Positions 36,020 to 47,871 of a stretch of 64,000 nt of DNA are shown one piece after another (position 1 is the first letter of the stretch; every line of letters begins with the position of its first letter). Where the stretch lies: positions 62,001-126,000 of the forward strand of contig BDSL01000153.1 of assembly GCA_003116995.1 (NCBI GenBank). Direction: 5' to 3'. Source of the DNA: Yamagishiella unicocca (lineage: Eukaryota > Chlorophyta > Chlorophyceae > Chlamydomonadales > Volvocaceae). The translations under genes were made by a program, and so were the position numbers. A model generated the notes under the pieces. The model saw only the letters and a list, made by a program, of their open reading frames with translations, was not told the DNA's origin and ran no database searches.

Positions 36020-37000
36020 TCGCGACACAATGCCGGCTCGGGCCATTCTCCTATTTAGTGTGCATACTTCCCGCAACTCCCTCCATGACTAGCGGCCAGC
36101 TGATCGCACTGAAAAGGTAATGCTTGAGATGGTGTGTATCGGATTCGTGTGCTGGTATAGCAGCGCCGAGCGGCTTATAACCGTGACCGTCGTACATGAT
36201 CACCCTGTCGTATTGCCTGCCGAGTTGTATCGAGCCGCTGCTGCTAACGGTCATGCCAGCACTGTGTCGATCACGTATTCTGTCACGACACCTATGGCTT
36301 GGAGGCCGCGGGCTTAACGGACGAAGGCAGACGAGGAGCGGCCGTTCGGTATGGGGCTTTGCCCCATTTGTTGCCAGGAGATTCAGAAGCGTCGCCATGG
36401 TCCGCCTCTGTATAGGACATGTAATAGCACATGTTTTGCTTACGCCTGCCGCGGAACCGTCTTTGGCGGACGATATGCCCAGCACACAGGCCTTGGCTCC
36501 TATGTATCAGCAGCGGTGACACGGGTCCTGCCTCCTGCATCCTGCAGGTGAAGTGTCGGATTGCTTTGATTTCTTTGGTCCCTATAGACGAAGCGAAAGA
36601 ACGACAGACAGGCACAGGAGGCACAAACGCCTGCGCGCGTGATAGGGGGACGATGCAGGGACGTAGACCAACGTCGTGTTATAGGACCAAGCATTGAACT
36701 AAGGCGATTCCCTTGCTGTTCTCTCTTCTTGTTTTCCGTGTCCGCGGGGTGTGCCCTGCTTGGGTTCGTGCTTTGTGGGATGAGAGGCGGGCGGTTCCGC
36801 TGCTTGGATAACCGTTGCGGGGCTCCACTGCTTCGTCGGTTGCTGGTCTGCTAGGTTGGTTGGTGGTCGGTTCCTGATAGGCGAGCCTCTAGCACAAATT
36901 CCCCCGGGTGCTGGCTGCTGCTGTTTTGCCTCCGGGCTGTCGACTGGTGTTGTGGTGGTTTGCCTTTGTTCCGGTGCACGTCGGCTTCTTTGCCTTTCGT
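36020..37000. other. No gene recognised
   Basis: Short frames on both strands only. The right part resembles the region preceding the element 3' end at 49.5 kb (the spaced words GGTGGTCGGT, TTTGTTCC and CGACTGGT), so it is probably element body. Confidence 0.35.
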
Positions 37001-37075
37001 CTCCTTCAGTGTCCGGCGATGTGCCCGATGGTTCTACCTTCTGGTCTGGAACCCACTGTAATAGTTACTACAACA
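37001..37075 (+). mobile_element. Element 3' end, plus copy
   Basis: It reads CTCCTTCAGTGTCCGGCGAT, GTGCCCGATGGTTCTACC and GGAACCCACTGTAATAGTTACTAC and is followed immediately by a 30-bp tandem array. Confidence 0.6.
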
Positions 37076-37085
37076 AGCAACCACG

Positions 37086-37205
37086 TCCACTAAACCTAAG
37101 TGGTTATCAGTTACCTCCACTGAACCTAGGTGGTTAGCAGTTACATTCACTGAAGCCAGGTGGTTAGCAGTTGCATCCACTGAAACCAGGTGGTCAGCAG
37201 CTAAA
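37086..37205. repeat. 30-bp tandem repeat, 4 copies
   Basis: Units begin TCCACTGAACC and contain AGGTGGTTAGCAGTTA, with 10-20 percent divergence. The array abuts the element end at 37075. Confidence 0.85.
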
Positions 37206-37250
37206 ATGCTTGAATCTTGCGCAGCGGGGTGCCTGCTGCTGCCCCGCGTG

Positions 37251-37255
37251 TTACA
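37251..37255 (-). terminator. Candidate poly(A) signal TGTAA
   Basis: TGTAA on the minus strand, 170 nt beyond the proposed stop at 37425. The distance is typical for green algae, which supports the 3' end chosen for the 37-48 kb gene. Confidence 0.4.
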
Positions 37256-37424
37256 CCGCATCACACGTAGTCCAGCAATCACGGACTCCTCAACGGGATA
37301 CCGCCGTGGATGTACGGCAGCACGGGGACACAGGTCGCATGTGCCGGCACATGCAGATGGTCTCCAGCTGCTGGGTCAGATGCGCAGCTGCCTGCTGCAA
37401 CCTTGCCGTCGACGGACCTCGCCA

Positions 37425-40400
37425 TCAATCCGCCAGCGAGGGGAGGCAGCTGCGGTGCGGGGCCACCTCCCCGCCCTTGGCAAAAGAGGCCTCCACCATC
37501 GTGATGCGCACTGCGGCGCCGCCGTCCTCTCCGCCTGCGGGCGGGAGCGCCAGGCAGGGCAGGTGCCCAGGATGGACGAGGTGGAGGCGTTGGGGTGGGT
37601 ACTATGGGCTAACCTGTATGACGAACAACGTCCCGATGCACAGCTGATGCTGACGCTGTGTCGGTTGCGGTCCTGGTATCGGTCCTAATTAAGGTTGCGA
37701 ATCAATTTTACTTTGGGAGGGCAGGCAGTGCTGGGACGCAAAGTACAGCCGAGTGCGGGCACATCGCATGTACGACCCAGCTGCCCGCGGCCCCTAAGTC
37801 CCAACCCCCCACCCAGCTGACACACTGACTTCGCGGACACATACCCCCAAACGCGTGTTCATAACATTTAACCGTGTCAGATTGGGTGGAGGGATTCAGG
37901 CCGTCGAAAAGGACTCCCCATCATGATTACCCCAAACACCAAATGAAAACCGGCCTCTAACTAGGCTTCGAGTTCCTCTTTCCTTCCCGTCGGGCAGATA
38001 GCGCGCTTCTGCGCTACCCACCGATATTGTTCCTGGTGCATGAGCCCAGCTTGGCACCCTGCCAGGGCAGCGAGCAGAGGCAGCACTATTATGAGTTACG
38101 GTTGCCTGCTATGGCGGTGCCGTGACCTGAGTAGTGGTGCCCTCAGTGGGTGGTGCGAGGGGGACTGGGGGTGGGGTAGGTCAGCGACACGTCAGCGCTG
38201 CTGGCAGGCACCGATCACCGTTATCAGTAGAAAAGCACCTCATCTCAGTGGTGGTGGTGATAAGGGCGGGAACTGGCAGCACGGGCCCAAGGAGCGCCTC
38301 TCCGCCTCGCTCCCGCCCCACCAACGACCCCTTCCCAGCCCGACCCTCGTACCTCGTTGCCGCTCGGTAGCAGCAACACCAGCCGCACTTGGCACACCAC
38401 GACTCGAGAGAACGACAGGGACAGCTCCTCGGTCACCTGCGCGTACGACACAACGGCAGCGAAGCTGACGTCACGCGTACAGCGCAGCCCCGTCATAGCC
38501 CAACAGCGGGGCGGGCTGCGGGCGCCGGCGAGGTGCTGCATTGGGTTTGGGATGCGGTGTGTACGGCATCGCCGACGGCCTCGGGGGCCCCCGGGCGAGG
38601 CGCGGTCGCCTCCGGCCAACGGGACGGTGCGGTGCTGACGTGGCCAGGTTGAGCGGCTCCCAGCCTCTCGCGCTTGTCGCCCTGGTGCCCTCCATCCTCC
38701 GCCCTGCATGTCAGTACGCACTCCCGGCGCCGACTCCCCGACCCACAGACCCGAAGCCGGAGCCAACAAGCGAAGCCACCAACTAAACAGCGCCATTCGA
38801 TGCACCTGCGGACCCCAAACCGCCTTGCGCCCTGCCGGCGTCCGCTCCCTTGCTCGTCGCAGCCGCAAATCACACGGAGAGGTACGAGCCCACGGGGCCC
38901 TTCTGGTGCGGTGTCGTTCCGGGGCGCTCGGAAGCCCCGCCTCCAACCCGCCGCCGCCCTCCGCACCTTTGCCGCGGCTGCCACCGCCCGCTCCACCAGC
39001 CCCACCAGCTCCGCCCCTCCCGCCTGCCCCACACACTCCATCACCGCGCAGTGCTCCGCCAGCAGCCGGCTCTGCAGCAGCCGGATGAGCGTCTCGGGGC
39101 TGGGGGGGCGGAGGGATCGGCACCGGCGGGGGCCGGGGGGGTTAGGGGGTTAGGGGGTTAGGGCTTTAGGGTTTGGGAGGATAGCGGGGCGGTGGATCAC
39201 CGGGCAGCGGTGCTGGCATCTCAGCAGGAGAGGCGGCGGACGCTACGCGTCGGTTAGTCTATCTTGGTCCGCCGTGTACGTCTTGCGCGCGGCACCTAGC
39301 AGCGGCCAACGGCAAGGCACGTTGCTGTCATGGACGGATGACGTGCCCCATGTAGCCGTGTGCCTGATGGCGTGATGGGATGGAATTGATGGGATGCAAC
39401 GTGTCCATTGATGCAACGTGTCCATTACCAGCCTACCACACCCACCGCCACCCCGCGCGCCCTGGACCTGGTTCCGGAGCCACAACACGCACGTGCACGT
39501 GGAGACGCGGATGGCCGGCCGCTTGTCGATGACGGAAGTGCCCAGCGGCATCGTGAAGCGCCCCATCGGCACCAGCAGCAAGCAGGATGGCCTCTGCGGG
39601 GCCTGCGGCGCGGCGCACGGGGCGGGTCCCGAAGCGGCGTGTCGGGGGGTTACAAGTAAAGAACCGGTAACTCGACTGGGGTAATGTCGGGGGGGGGGGC
39701 GGCGGTAGCATGCGCAGCGGCGCGGTGGGGGTGCGCACACGGACCGCACCAGGACGGCTGCCTGGAGGCCTAGGCAGACCTCCTACACCCCTAGGCAGAC
39801 CTCCTACACCCTAGGCAGACCTCCTACACCTCGGCCGCCCAGTCGAGGTTACCTGGACTGCGCGGTGGGCGAGTACCTGCAAATGCCGTAGAGCATCCCC
39901 GGCCCCTCGGACACCGACCAACCAATCCTTGGCCTCCAGGCCGCTTCCTTTTGAAACCGCTGGGCAGGCAGGCCTCTGGGCAGTCGTGCCCCCGCGCCTC
40001 TGGTTCGAACCGACTCGGCTATCCGCCAATCCGCCCCCCTGGAGGGGTATTCTCGCTACCCCATTGAAGGGTCCTGTCCGGATTCGTCCGGTACTGTCTC
40101 ATGTCCAGCCACCTCGCCAATTTCTCCATCATGCGCCCACAAAACTGAACCCTCAAACCGTTTCCCTAAACCGCATGGGTTCCTCGCTTCCGTCAGCCTA
40201 GGTATCGTAGACATAGCCGGCGGGGTTCGACATCCGACCTCAGGTTTTCGTTTCCTCCACCAAGTTCTCCAGCATGCATCTTGCAACGTGTGTACCAAAC
40301 GATTTTCCAACCCGGCTTCCTAGTCCACGGGTTTTCCACACAATCCCCGCAGATCTCTTCACGCAGGGCTCCTCACGCAGATCTCTTCACGCAGGGCTCC

Positions 40401-43400
40401 TCACGCAGATCTCTTCACGGGGTTTCATAGCTTCCTCCGGAGGGGTCTACGGAGGGAGAGCCTTCGACGGGAACAACCACCGCTATGTAGAGTACACGGT
40501 ACGCAGCGACCCCGCAGCCACACCACCCAGCTCACCGCCTCAGGCTGCTCGCCTCCCCCACCAGCCGCGTCCTGCAGCTCCCGCCCGCCAGCAGCGCCCT
40601 CCGCCAGCGGCTGTAGGAGCTGCGGCACCCAGGCCACCCCGCCCGCCACCTTTGAGAGGAGCCGCACCACCGCCGATAGCCCATTCCCGCCCAAGCAAAG
40701 AAACGGCTGCTGGTTCTGCGCGGGGGTGGCATAACAACCGTTTACGCGACAGGAATAGGATAAAGGATGGTTGGCACATGGTCGTCCTGCGCGGGGAAGT
40801 TACAGAAAAGGACCAGTAATTCGACATGGGAAGTGTAGCTGGTGCATAGCCTTCGGACACCTGGACGCGCGCGCAGGCTACTACTGGACTTGGCTTGACG
40901 GCCGCAAAAACTGACTCGGCGACGTGGGGGGAGTTCAGGGTTTTGGGTTTGCGAGGGTGAACGATATCCAAGGCGGGTGCGGACATGGATAGTCCGTCCC
41001 GGGGGGCGGTTGACAGTTCCTCCAGACGCCCCAGGCACTGCTCGGTCCCTGCACGAGCACCATGACGGGCATCCATCAGCCGCTGCAAGCCCACACGGAA
41101 CCCTCCCACGGGGGGTATGACAGGAGACCCGTGGGCCGGCGCTGAGAGGGGGGTAGGGCGGCCCGCGTCCCCGGCCGCTGGTTCCTGAGTCCGTGGCTGT
41201 CGAGGAGGCCAGCGGGTTGCGAATCCGAGCCCTCCCTGGATCTGCCCCCGGTCCAGCGGCGGTGGCCCTCCCTGGACCTGCCCCCCGTCTAGCCATCAGG
41301 GCCCTCCCTGGATGTGTACCCGGTCCAGTGGAGAGAGCTCCTGCCCTCCCCTCCCCACCGACGTACTCGAAGCCGTCGCAGCAGCGGCGAGTAGCGTCTC
41401 CGCACAAAGCCCTCCAGGTCGTCCAGCTGCCCGGGGCCAGCTACTGGTTCCGGAGCCAGGGCCGGCGAGCTCCGTGGAACTTGGCCGGAAACCACCATCT
41501 CAATGTCGCGCCACCGCACAAGGCCACACGGGCCCCTTCCCGCCGGGGCAGCGGCGCTAAGGTCAGCCGCCCCGTCGACTGCGGCCGCGCCTGCAGGCGG
41601 AGCTCCCGGCCGCGGCTGCCCCACTGGCGCGAACCCCACGGGCATGGCGCCCCAGAAGAAGTGCATGTAGAAGAAGTCCGACATCAGGCGCTGCATGCCG
41701 GCATCCTGCGCGCACAGCGCCTCAACGGCGGTCGCCGGTTCCCCGTCTCCCCAACCTAGCGCGAAGCGAGCCAGCGCCATCACGTGCGGCACGGCCTCCT
41801 CCCCCAGCCGGATCCAACGCTGCAGCAGCAGTGGAAAGGGAACACGGCGTCCCACGGGTCGGCCGGCGGCGGGCGGGTCCAGGTTGCGGTTGGATGGGGG
41901 GTAGGGGTGCGGGATAGGGCCAGGGCGCCAGTGTATGTAAGGCCTAGTCAACGGGCTGGTCCAGGGCAGCGGGCCAGCGAGGCCAGCGAGGCCAGGGAGG
42001 GCGGGGTGCTGTTGGTGCGATAAGAGCGGCGGGGCGCACCCAGAGCCGCCAGCGGGGTGTGGCGATCAACCGGTTGATACGGTGTAGTGAACTGGGGAGA
42101 AGGGACGGCCGGGGAAGGCGTGTAGGACTGTAGGACACGCGACTTTGAAAGTGAGGCACCGGTGCGCTCGGTCGAGCGGCCGGCCTCGCGAGGGGGCGGG
42201 GGGTTCGAGGGAAACCCGTGGATGTCCGAAAAAATCGTTTAAAACAGAAGTTTTGAGATGCATGCGGGAGAACTGGGTTGGGGATACGAAAGCCGAAGGT
42301 CGTAATATGACCTTTGGCGGCTAAGCTATATCGGCTACGGCGAGACGAAAGGAAGCGAGGACCCCGCGCGACGCACGTAAACTTTTCGCAGAACCGGTTT
42401 TGGGCGCTAGCAGGAGAACTGTGGGAGTTGGTGCGCTATGGGAGAGCGGACATCGCGGTCCGGTCCCAGTCCCAGTCCTAGTCGGAGTCCCAGTCCCGAC
42501 CCGCCCGAATACCGACCAGATGCGAGGGGGCGGGGGGCGGGGGCAGGCGGAGAACCCGTGCGCGAAGAGAAAACAGTTTGGGACACATTGGGGGAGGACC
42601 GTCTTCGCGGTCAGGTCAGGTCAGGTCAGGTCAAACGCACGACGACCGCGCAACGCAACGCAACGCAACGGGACCAAGCAAGCAAGCAAGCAAGCGCCGG
42701 ATCGATGATGCGGCCCCGCAGTACCTGATGCGCCCTCCTGGCTTGCTCGTCCAGTGACCAACACCGCGGCAGCTCGCCGTCCCAGCCACCGAACGTCCTA
42801 TGGAACCCGCGCCACGGCCGCGGCTTCGCCGCCTCCGCCTCCGCCTCCCGCCCGGCCTTGAGCCACTCCCTGTGTGCGCCTCGCTGCAGCTCCTGCTCCA
42901 GGGAGTGCCGCTCCAGCGACATGCGGCCCAGCAGCACACACCTCCCCCGCACCTCCGCCGGACGGGGGCTCCCCCCCGGCCCCGCGGGGGTCACCGCCAG
43001 CCTGACGCCGCCCCACCGCAGCAGCCGGCCAAGTGCGGACTGCAGCTCGTCCGTTTTGTCCAGTACGGCGAGGCCTTGGTGTACGACAGTCCGGATCTGC
43101 GACGACATGGTCAGCGGCCGGAGGTGACAGCGGCGCGGGCCGAGATGTGGGGGGAATGTGCGCCCATAGCGTACGTGCGTGTCTGACGTCGTGCAAGTGG
43201 GGTGGCGGTAGTAGTTGTCTGCAGGAGGGGGGGAGACGAGAGCCCCGGTCCCCGATAACACGCGCAAGCCCTCATCTGATGGGGAAGGGCTGGGTGCCTA
43301 CACTGCCGCCACACTGCCGCCACACTGCCGCCACACTGCCGCCGCACGACGACCCACCCAGCGCCACGTCATCCTCGCAAACAACATGCGCCGGTTGCGC

Positions 43401-46400
43401 GGCGTCTGCCTAGGCGGCCGTCGCTGGCCCTGGGTTGCCCGCACCACCATCCCGATCGTTGCTGTCCTCAGACACGAAGACGGCCGCATGCCGCCACGCT
43501 GCCCCCCACCCCCGGGTTATGTTTTGACCCCCCCCCCCGGTTACATTTTGACACCCCCCGGGTTATGTTTTGACACCCCCCACCCCCGGGAATTTTTTGT
43601 CATCCCCCCCGGATGGGTTCGCGGATTCTCTTATCACCCCCCCCCCCGGGTTATTTTTTGACACCCCCGGGTTATTTTTTGACACACCCCCCGTCCGGGT
43701 TATTTTTTGTCACCCCCCCCCGTCCGGGTTAGTTTTGACACCCCCCGCCCGGGACTTTTTGTACCCCCCCCCTCCCGCGCGACGCACCTGGCATACCAGG
43801 TCCCGCGCGCCCTCCGGTCCCGGCTCCCCGGCCGCCAGCTGCCGCATGCCCTCGGACGCGGCCAGACGGAGGATGCGGCGGATGGGGCGCCTCAGGGGGC
43901 CGCGCAGCATCTCGCGGGCGTCTGCGTCCTGACACGGAACCGGGAGGCAGGGGGGGGGGGCGGCATACGGACCCGGTGGGGGGGAGGGGTGTGTAAAAAC
44001 CGTTTTACGGGGGGGGGGGGTTATAATAAAAGAACCGGTAACGCGACTGGGGAAATGTAGTGGGTGCATAGCCTTCGGACACCCGGGAGGGGGGCGGGAC
44101 GCGATCATAACGCATGGTTGGGCGGTAGTCCATTGCGAGGTGAGGTGATTGACAGCCGGATGATAACGCGCGAAGACCGGCACCAGCGCCCGGCTGGCGG
44201 CTGATGTTAGGGCTTCGCTCGTCACGGTTCCTGTTTCGCGTAGGTAGGTTCCGTGCTGACAGCGACACCGGCGGACTTCCTTGGGTGAACGGCAACATGG
44301 GGAACCTTCCGTGCCTTCGTGGGGCCTTATGGCTGGCTGAGTGGGCTGCCGCACCCCGGCCAGACCGGTGGGCGCACGGCGCTGCACTGGCTAGCTGGAT
44401 GCACCGGCTGTCCCTCTTCGCGCGGGGCGGCTCCGGACATGCGGCAAGGACCCTCACCCCAGCCTGCTCCCAGCAAGCCAGGCCCGCCACCTCCACTGCC
44501 CCGCCACCCGACTGGCCCCCACCTGCCCGCTCACACCTACCCTGAACGTCAGGACCACCGCGAATCCCAGGGAGTACTTGAACTCCGACCACATCGCAAT
44601 GGTCATCAAGTCGTCCAAGGACCGAGCTCCGCCGCCACCGCCGCCTCCGCCACCGCCGCCTCCGCCACCGCCGTCGTAGCCACCGCCGCCGTCCTCGCCC
44701 CCGGCGGCCACTTCACGCGGCGGGCAGCCGCTGCGGACAGGGGGTAAAAAAGAATAATCCGCGAACCGGGGATAAGTGGGACGCATACACACACTGCCGG
44801 AGAGCAGTGAGTGGGGAACTTGAGCTGGTGGTACCCTCCTCCGCCCCCTGCCGCGCCTGCTTCCACACGGTGCCAATGCTTGTGATCAAGTGACGGCCGC
44901 CACGACCCCCCCCCCCATGCCACCATGACCCAACCCCAGGCCGCAACGAACCCCCCCCCAGGCCGCAACGACCCTCGGCCCGCCGTAGCCCGCACTAGCT
45001 GGTGCCCGGTTGTCCGGTTGTCATCTTCTCATGTCGCCCGGGTTATCGGGTTATCGGGTTATCGGGTTATCGGGTTATCGGGTTATCGGGTTATCGGGTT
45101 ATCGGGTTATCGGGTTATCGGGTTATCGGGTTATCGGGTTATCGGGTTATCGGGTTATCGGGTTATCGGGTTATCGGGTTATCGGGTTATCCCTTCAGGG
45201 TACCCAGGCCAGCAGACGCCCAGGTGGGGGTCCGGACGCCAGCCGCGCCGCACCTGGGACCTGACCGACCCACCCACCCTGGTTTGACTGTTTGGGAGGC
45301 GCCCCTCCCTCCCCGCAACTCCATGCCAGAAGCAGGTAGAGCGCTCTGACACGCTCGATCCCACCCCACCCCGCGTCTCCATGCTACCCCCACACTCTGC
45401 TCCCTGCACGTGCCGGGCCACGGCGCTGCTCCGAAACCCACCCACTAGCGATTTCCGGAGCGTCACGCACGCACGTTCACGGGTTTCCTCGCTGGTCGCG
45501 CTCCGAGACCACTATTTTGCAGCTTTTGGAGTCACTGCGAGGTTCCCTGCGGACACCACCCCCTGGCCTCCGCTCTCGGACATCCTCGCGACCCACCTCG
45601 CCGGCGGATATGCACGCAGGCAGAACCCACCTCGGCACGCCGCGCAGCAGCTTCTCGTCGTCCCCGGGCCATCGTAGCCACTGAAACACGAGCTCCGACA
45701 CCCCCTGGAGCACAGCACGGCACAGCACGGCATAGCACGGCATAGCACGGCATAGCACCGAGTGGCGGGAGGCTCAAGCACGCGTCTGACACAACGCTCC
45801 GCTCACTAAACGCGCTCAGCGTGCATCAAAGCTTCGGCTGCGCGTCTTAAAAGGTTGGGGGTTTAGGGTTTTGCGCATTTAGGGTTTTGCGCATTTAGGG
45901 TTTTGCGCATTTAGGGTTTTGCACATTTAGGGTTTTGCACATTTAGGGTTTTGCACATTTAGGGTTTTGCACATTTAGGGTTTTGCGCATTTAGGGGTTT
46001 GCGCAGTGAAGGCACCGGTGGAAGGGAATATAGAGAGGTGGCCGGATGAGCGCGGTGGCCGCGGCCTCGAACCCACAGCTGTGTGCACCCGACGGCCCTT
46101 CCAACAGCTGCGGCTTGCGCTGGCACTATACCGTTGCCAACGCCCGTGAGTGCGGCCGTTGACACGGTTGTGCCGTACAACCATCGTACCTGGAAAACTG
46201 CTTTTGACCTATCGTCCACTTCGCGGATATCTGCGCGCACGTCCTCCCAGGTGCGCCGCAGGTGGGCGGGCAGGCTGTCGGGCGGGGGGGCGTGCGGGTC
46301 TGCGCGGCGGAGCGCGCGGGAGGGACGAGGGGCGCACCGGGGCCGGCAGTGTTATCAGCGGAGTTAGGTGGGCGGCGCGGACACCGTAGGGGATCAGGAT

Positions 46401-47871
46401 CGGACGGGCAGGGCCGCGTCTCCGCGGAGGGGTGCTCTTCCGTGCTGCCATCGTGCCTGCCGTTGACAACAGGGGCAGGCGCGCAGCGCAGGGCGACCTG
46501 GCAGCAGAGGCAGCGCCCAGGCGCCGCGCCGCTGGAGGGCGATGCAGGTCTCCATCCGGATCCCCAGGGACCGAAAGTACGCCGTCGGGGCTCGCCGCCA
46601 AGCAGCGCCCCAGCTCATCCGGCGAGCCCCCGCGGCCAAGCCATCCCCCTGCTGGCATGGGCTGCCTCCCATACCCCCTGCTGGCACGGGTTCCCTCCCA
46701 TACCCCCTGCTGGCACGGGTTCCCTCCCATACCCCCTGCTGGCACGGGCTGCCTCCCATACCCCCTGCTGGCACGGGCTCCCTCCCATACCCCCTGCTGG
46801 CACGGGCTGCCTCCCATACCCCCTGCTGGCACGGGTTCCCTCCCATACCCCCTGCTGGCACGGGCTGCATCCCATACCCCCTGCTGGCACGGGTTCCCTC
46901 CCATACCCCCTGCTGGCACGGGTTCCCTCCCATACCCCCTGCTGGCACGGGCTGCCTCCCATACCCCCTGCTGGCACGGGCTGCCTCCCACACCCCCTGC
47001 TGGCACGGGCTCCCTCCCTCACCCCCTGCTGGCAGTTCGGTCGCACGCACCCGAATAATAGAGCTTCTGCATGTCCGGCGGCAGCTGCAGCATCAGCTCC
47101 CTCGTGCGAGCCGCGCCGTGCCTCAACTCCCCCAAGATCTCCTCAAGGAAGGGGATCTGCAGCAGCCTGATGAGTGCGCGCCGCGGACTACCTCGCGAGC
47201 TGCGGCCGCGGCTGTGGCTGCTCTGATGCGTTTCCCCCGCCGCTGCTCGCCCGACCGCTCGTATACTGGGCGCCAAGCCGGCAGCTCCCAGGTCAGCTTC
47301 GCTGCCGCCGTCGCTGTCGCTGTCGCTACTGCTGCTGCTGTTGTTGCTGCTACTGCCGCTATCCATGTCGGCGCCAAAGCCGTTCCGGCGGGGCCTAGGA
47401 ACGCTCGCGACGTCGCCGTCGTCGAAAGCCGCGTCGGTCGTCGCGGTTGCGGGGTCGGGGTCGGGGCTGCTGTTGTTTGTCGCCTGCTGGTCGGTCGGGG
47501 TCCGGCAGGGGGCGGCAGGCGCCGGGGGGAGGGAGCCGAGTGACCGCACAGCAGTCCCCTCGCGTGTAGACGGTTAGCCTAAGCTAGTATGTGATGCCGC
47601 GCAGCAGCAGCCATACCTGCCATTGGACGTGACGGCTCCTTGATCGTGACATCAACGCCGCGAAGCCGCGCCTAAGCCCGACCGTAGATGCATGTGTCCC
47701 TCGGGCAGTTGGCTGCGGCTTCTGCTGCCTTCCCCTCGCCTTCAACAAACGAGGATCCAGACCCATCAGAGCCAACATACGCTGCTCCTCGCTGGCAACT
47801 GACGGCGCTACACCCATCTGCAGCGCCGTGAGGCGCCGCTGCTGCAGTTCTGCTAGTTGGCGGACTGCCAT
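37425..47871 (-). CDS. Unrecognised protein of about 973 aa, 16 exons
   Basis: Exons: 47871-47617, 47486-47051, 46651-46498, 46274-46190, 45704-45631, 44878-44835, 44710-44541, 43928-43788, 43096-42725, 41819-41367, 41082-40963, 40706-40536, 39602-39468, 39092-38967, 38436-38353, 37526-37425. All phases agree; 2922 nt. The protein is mostly alpha-helical in appearance: LIRLLQIPFLEEILGELRHG, HLRRTWEDVRADIREVDDRS, GVSELVFQWLRWPGDDEKLL, LDDLMTIAMWSEFKYSLGFA, MSLERHSLEQELQRG, DLEGFVRRRYSPLLRRLR. It ends with strand-like VVVCQVRLVLLLPSG and VRITMVEASFAKGG. An acidic Ser/Asp linker and a Gly-rich linker interrupt it. I recognise no family. The ATG at 47871 directly follows TTTAG, so an upstream exon is possible. 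Weakest junctions: exons 3, 6/7, 11 and 16. Confidence 0.55.
39135..39180. repeat. Short GGGTTA/TTTAGGG-type tract
   Basis: A run of GTTAGGG-type units ending CTTTAGGGTTTGGG, resembling degenerate plant or algal telomere sequence. It lies in an intron of the 37-48 kb gene. Confidence 0.6.
39643..39688 (+). repeat. Dispersed short repeat R1, partial copy
   Basis: GGGGGTTACAAGTAAAGAACCGGTAACTCGACTGGGGTAATG is conserved with other copies; the right half is missing. It lies about 40 nt upstream of the acceptor of exon 13 of the minus-strand gene. Confidence 0.7.
39769..39832. repeat. About 23-bp tandem repeat, 3 copies
   Basis: Three copies of CCTAGGCAGACCTCCTACACC with slight length variation. 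Confidence 0.8.
40794..40915 (+). repeat. Dispersed short repeat R1, complete-looking copy
   Basis: It reads GTTACAGAAAAGGACCAGTAA, GTGTAGCTGGTGCATAGCC, TTCGGACACCTGGACGCGCG, GACGGCCGCAAAAACTGA. It matches the reversed copy at 21550-21682 along its whole length and lies inside an intron of the 37-48 kb gene. Confidence 0.8.
42385..42515 (+). repeat. Dispersed repeat shared with 5140-5245 (inverted)
   Basis: The words GGTTTTGGGC(G/A)CTAGC, GGGAGAGCGGACA, CGCGG and CCCGAATACCGACCA occur in the same order on the plus strand here and on the minus strand at 5140-5245. Confidence 0.6.
42605..42705. repeat. Simple repeats GGTCA, CAACG and CAAG
   Basis: Three adjacent short tandem arrays: about five GGTCA units, four CGCAA units and five CAAG units. 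They lie just inside the intron next to exon 9. Confidence 0.85.
43295..43345. repeat. 11-bp tandem repeat, about 5 copies
   Basis: CACACTGCCGC repeated head to tail. Confidence 0.85.
43505..43780. repeat. Degenerate C-rich array with CCCGGGTTA(T)TTTTTGACA
   Basis: About ten irregular units combining a C run, CCGGGTTATTTTT and GACACCCC. Unit length varies from about 17 to 40. It fills the intron beside exon 8. Confidence 0.75.
44021..44090 (+). repeat. Dispersed short repeat R1, partial copy
   Basis: It reads TTATAATAAAAGAACCGGTAACGCGACTGGGGAAATGTAGTGGGTGCATAGCCTTCGGACACC as overlapping blocks shared with the other copies. The right-hand GGACGCGCGCGC part is lost. Confidence 0.75.
45039..45191. 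repeat. Octamer array GGGTTATC, about 19 copies
   Basis: Perfect head-to-tail octamers. All three plus frames are open and read the same GLSGYRVI heptad-like peptide, so the long frames here are repeat artefacts. Confidence 0.95.
45717..45757. repeat. 10-bp tandem repeat AGCACGGCAT, about 4 copies
   Basis: Head-to-tail copies ending 13 nt outside the acceptor of exon 5 of the minus-strand gene, so the array forms most of its polypyrimidine side. Confidence 0.8.
45861..46005. repeat. 16-bp telomere-like repeat TTTAGGGTTTTGC(G/A)CA, 9 copies
   Basis: Nine units, two variants (GCGCA and GCACA) arranged in blocks. Each contains TTTAGGG, the plant-type telomere heptamer also used by some volvocine algae, followed by TTTTGCGCA. 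It lies inside an intron. Confidence 0.95.
46649..47035. repeat. 29-bp minisatellite, about 13 copies
   Basis: Units of CTGCTGGCACGGGTTCCCTC plus CCATACCCC, with TTCC/CTGCC variants. It fills the intron between exons 2 and 3. Because 29 is not a multiple of 3, long open frames appear in every frame. Confidence 0.95.

Noticed and set aside
37206..37688. 160-codon plus-strand frame ending in a stop
   Set aside because: Mostly Arg/Cys-rich shadow sequence. The minus strand of the same place carries an in-phase exon with a poly(A) signal behind it. The final part (EALGWVLWANLYDEQRPDAQ) looks protein-like, so it stays an open question.
46209..47046. Several 140-330 codon frames with repeating peptides
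   Set aside because: They are produced by the 29-bp minisatellite, which lacks stops in all frames.
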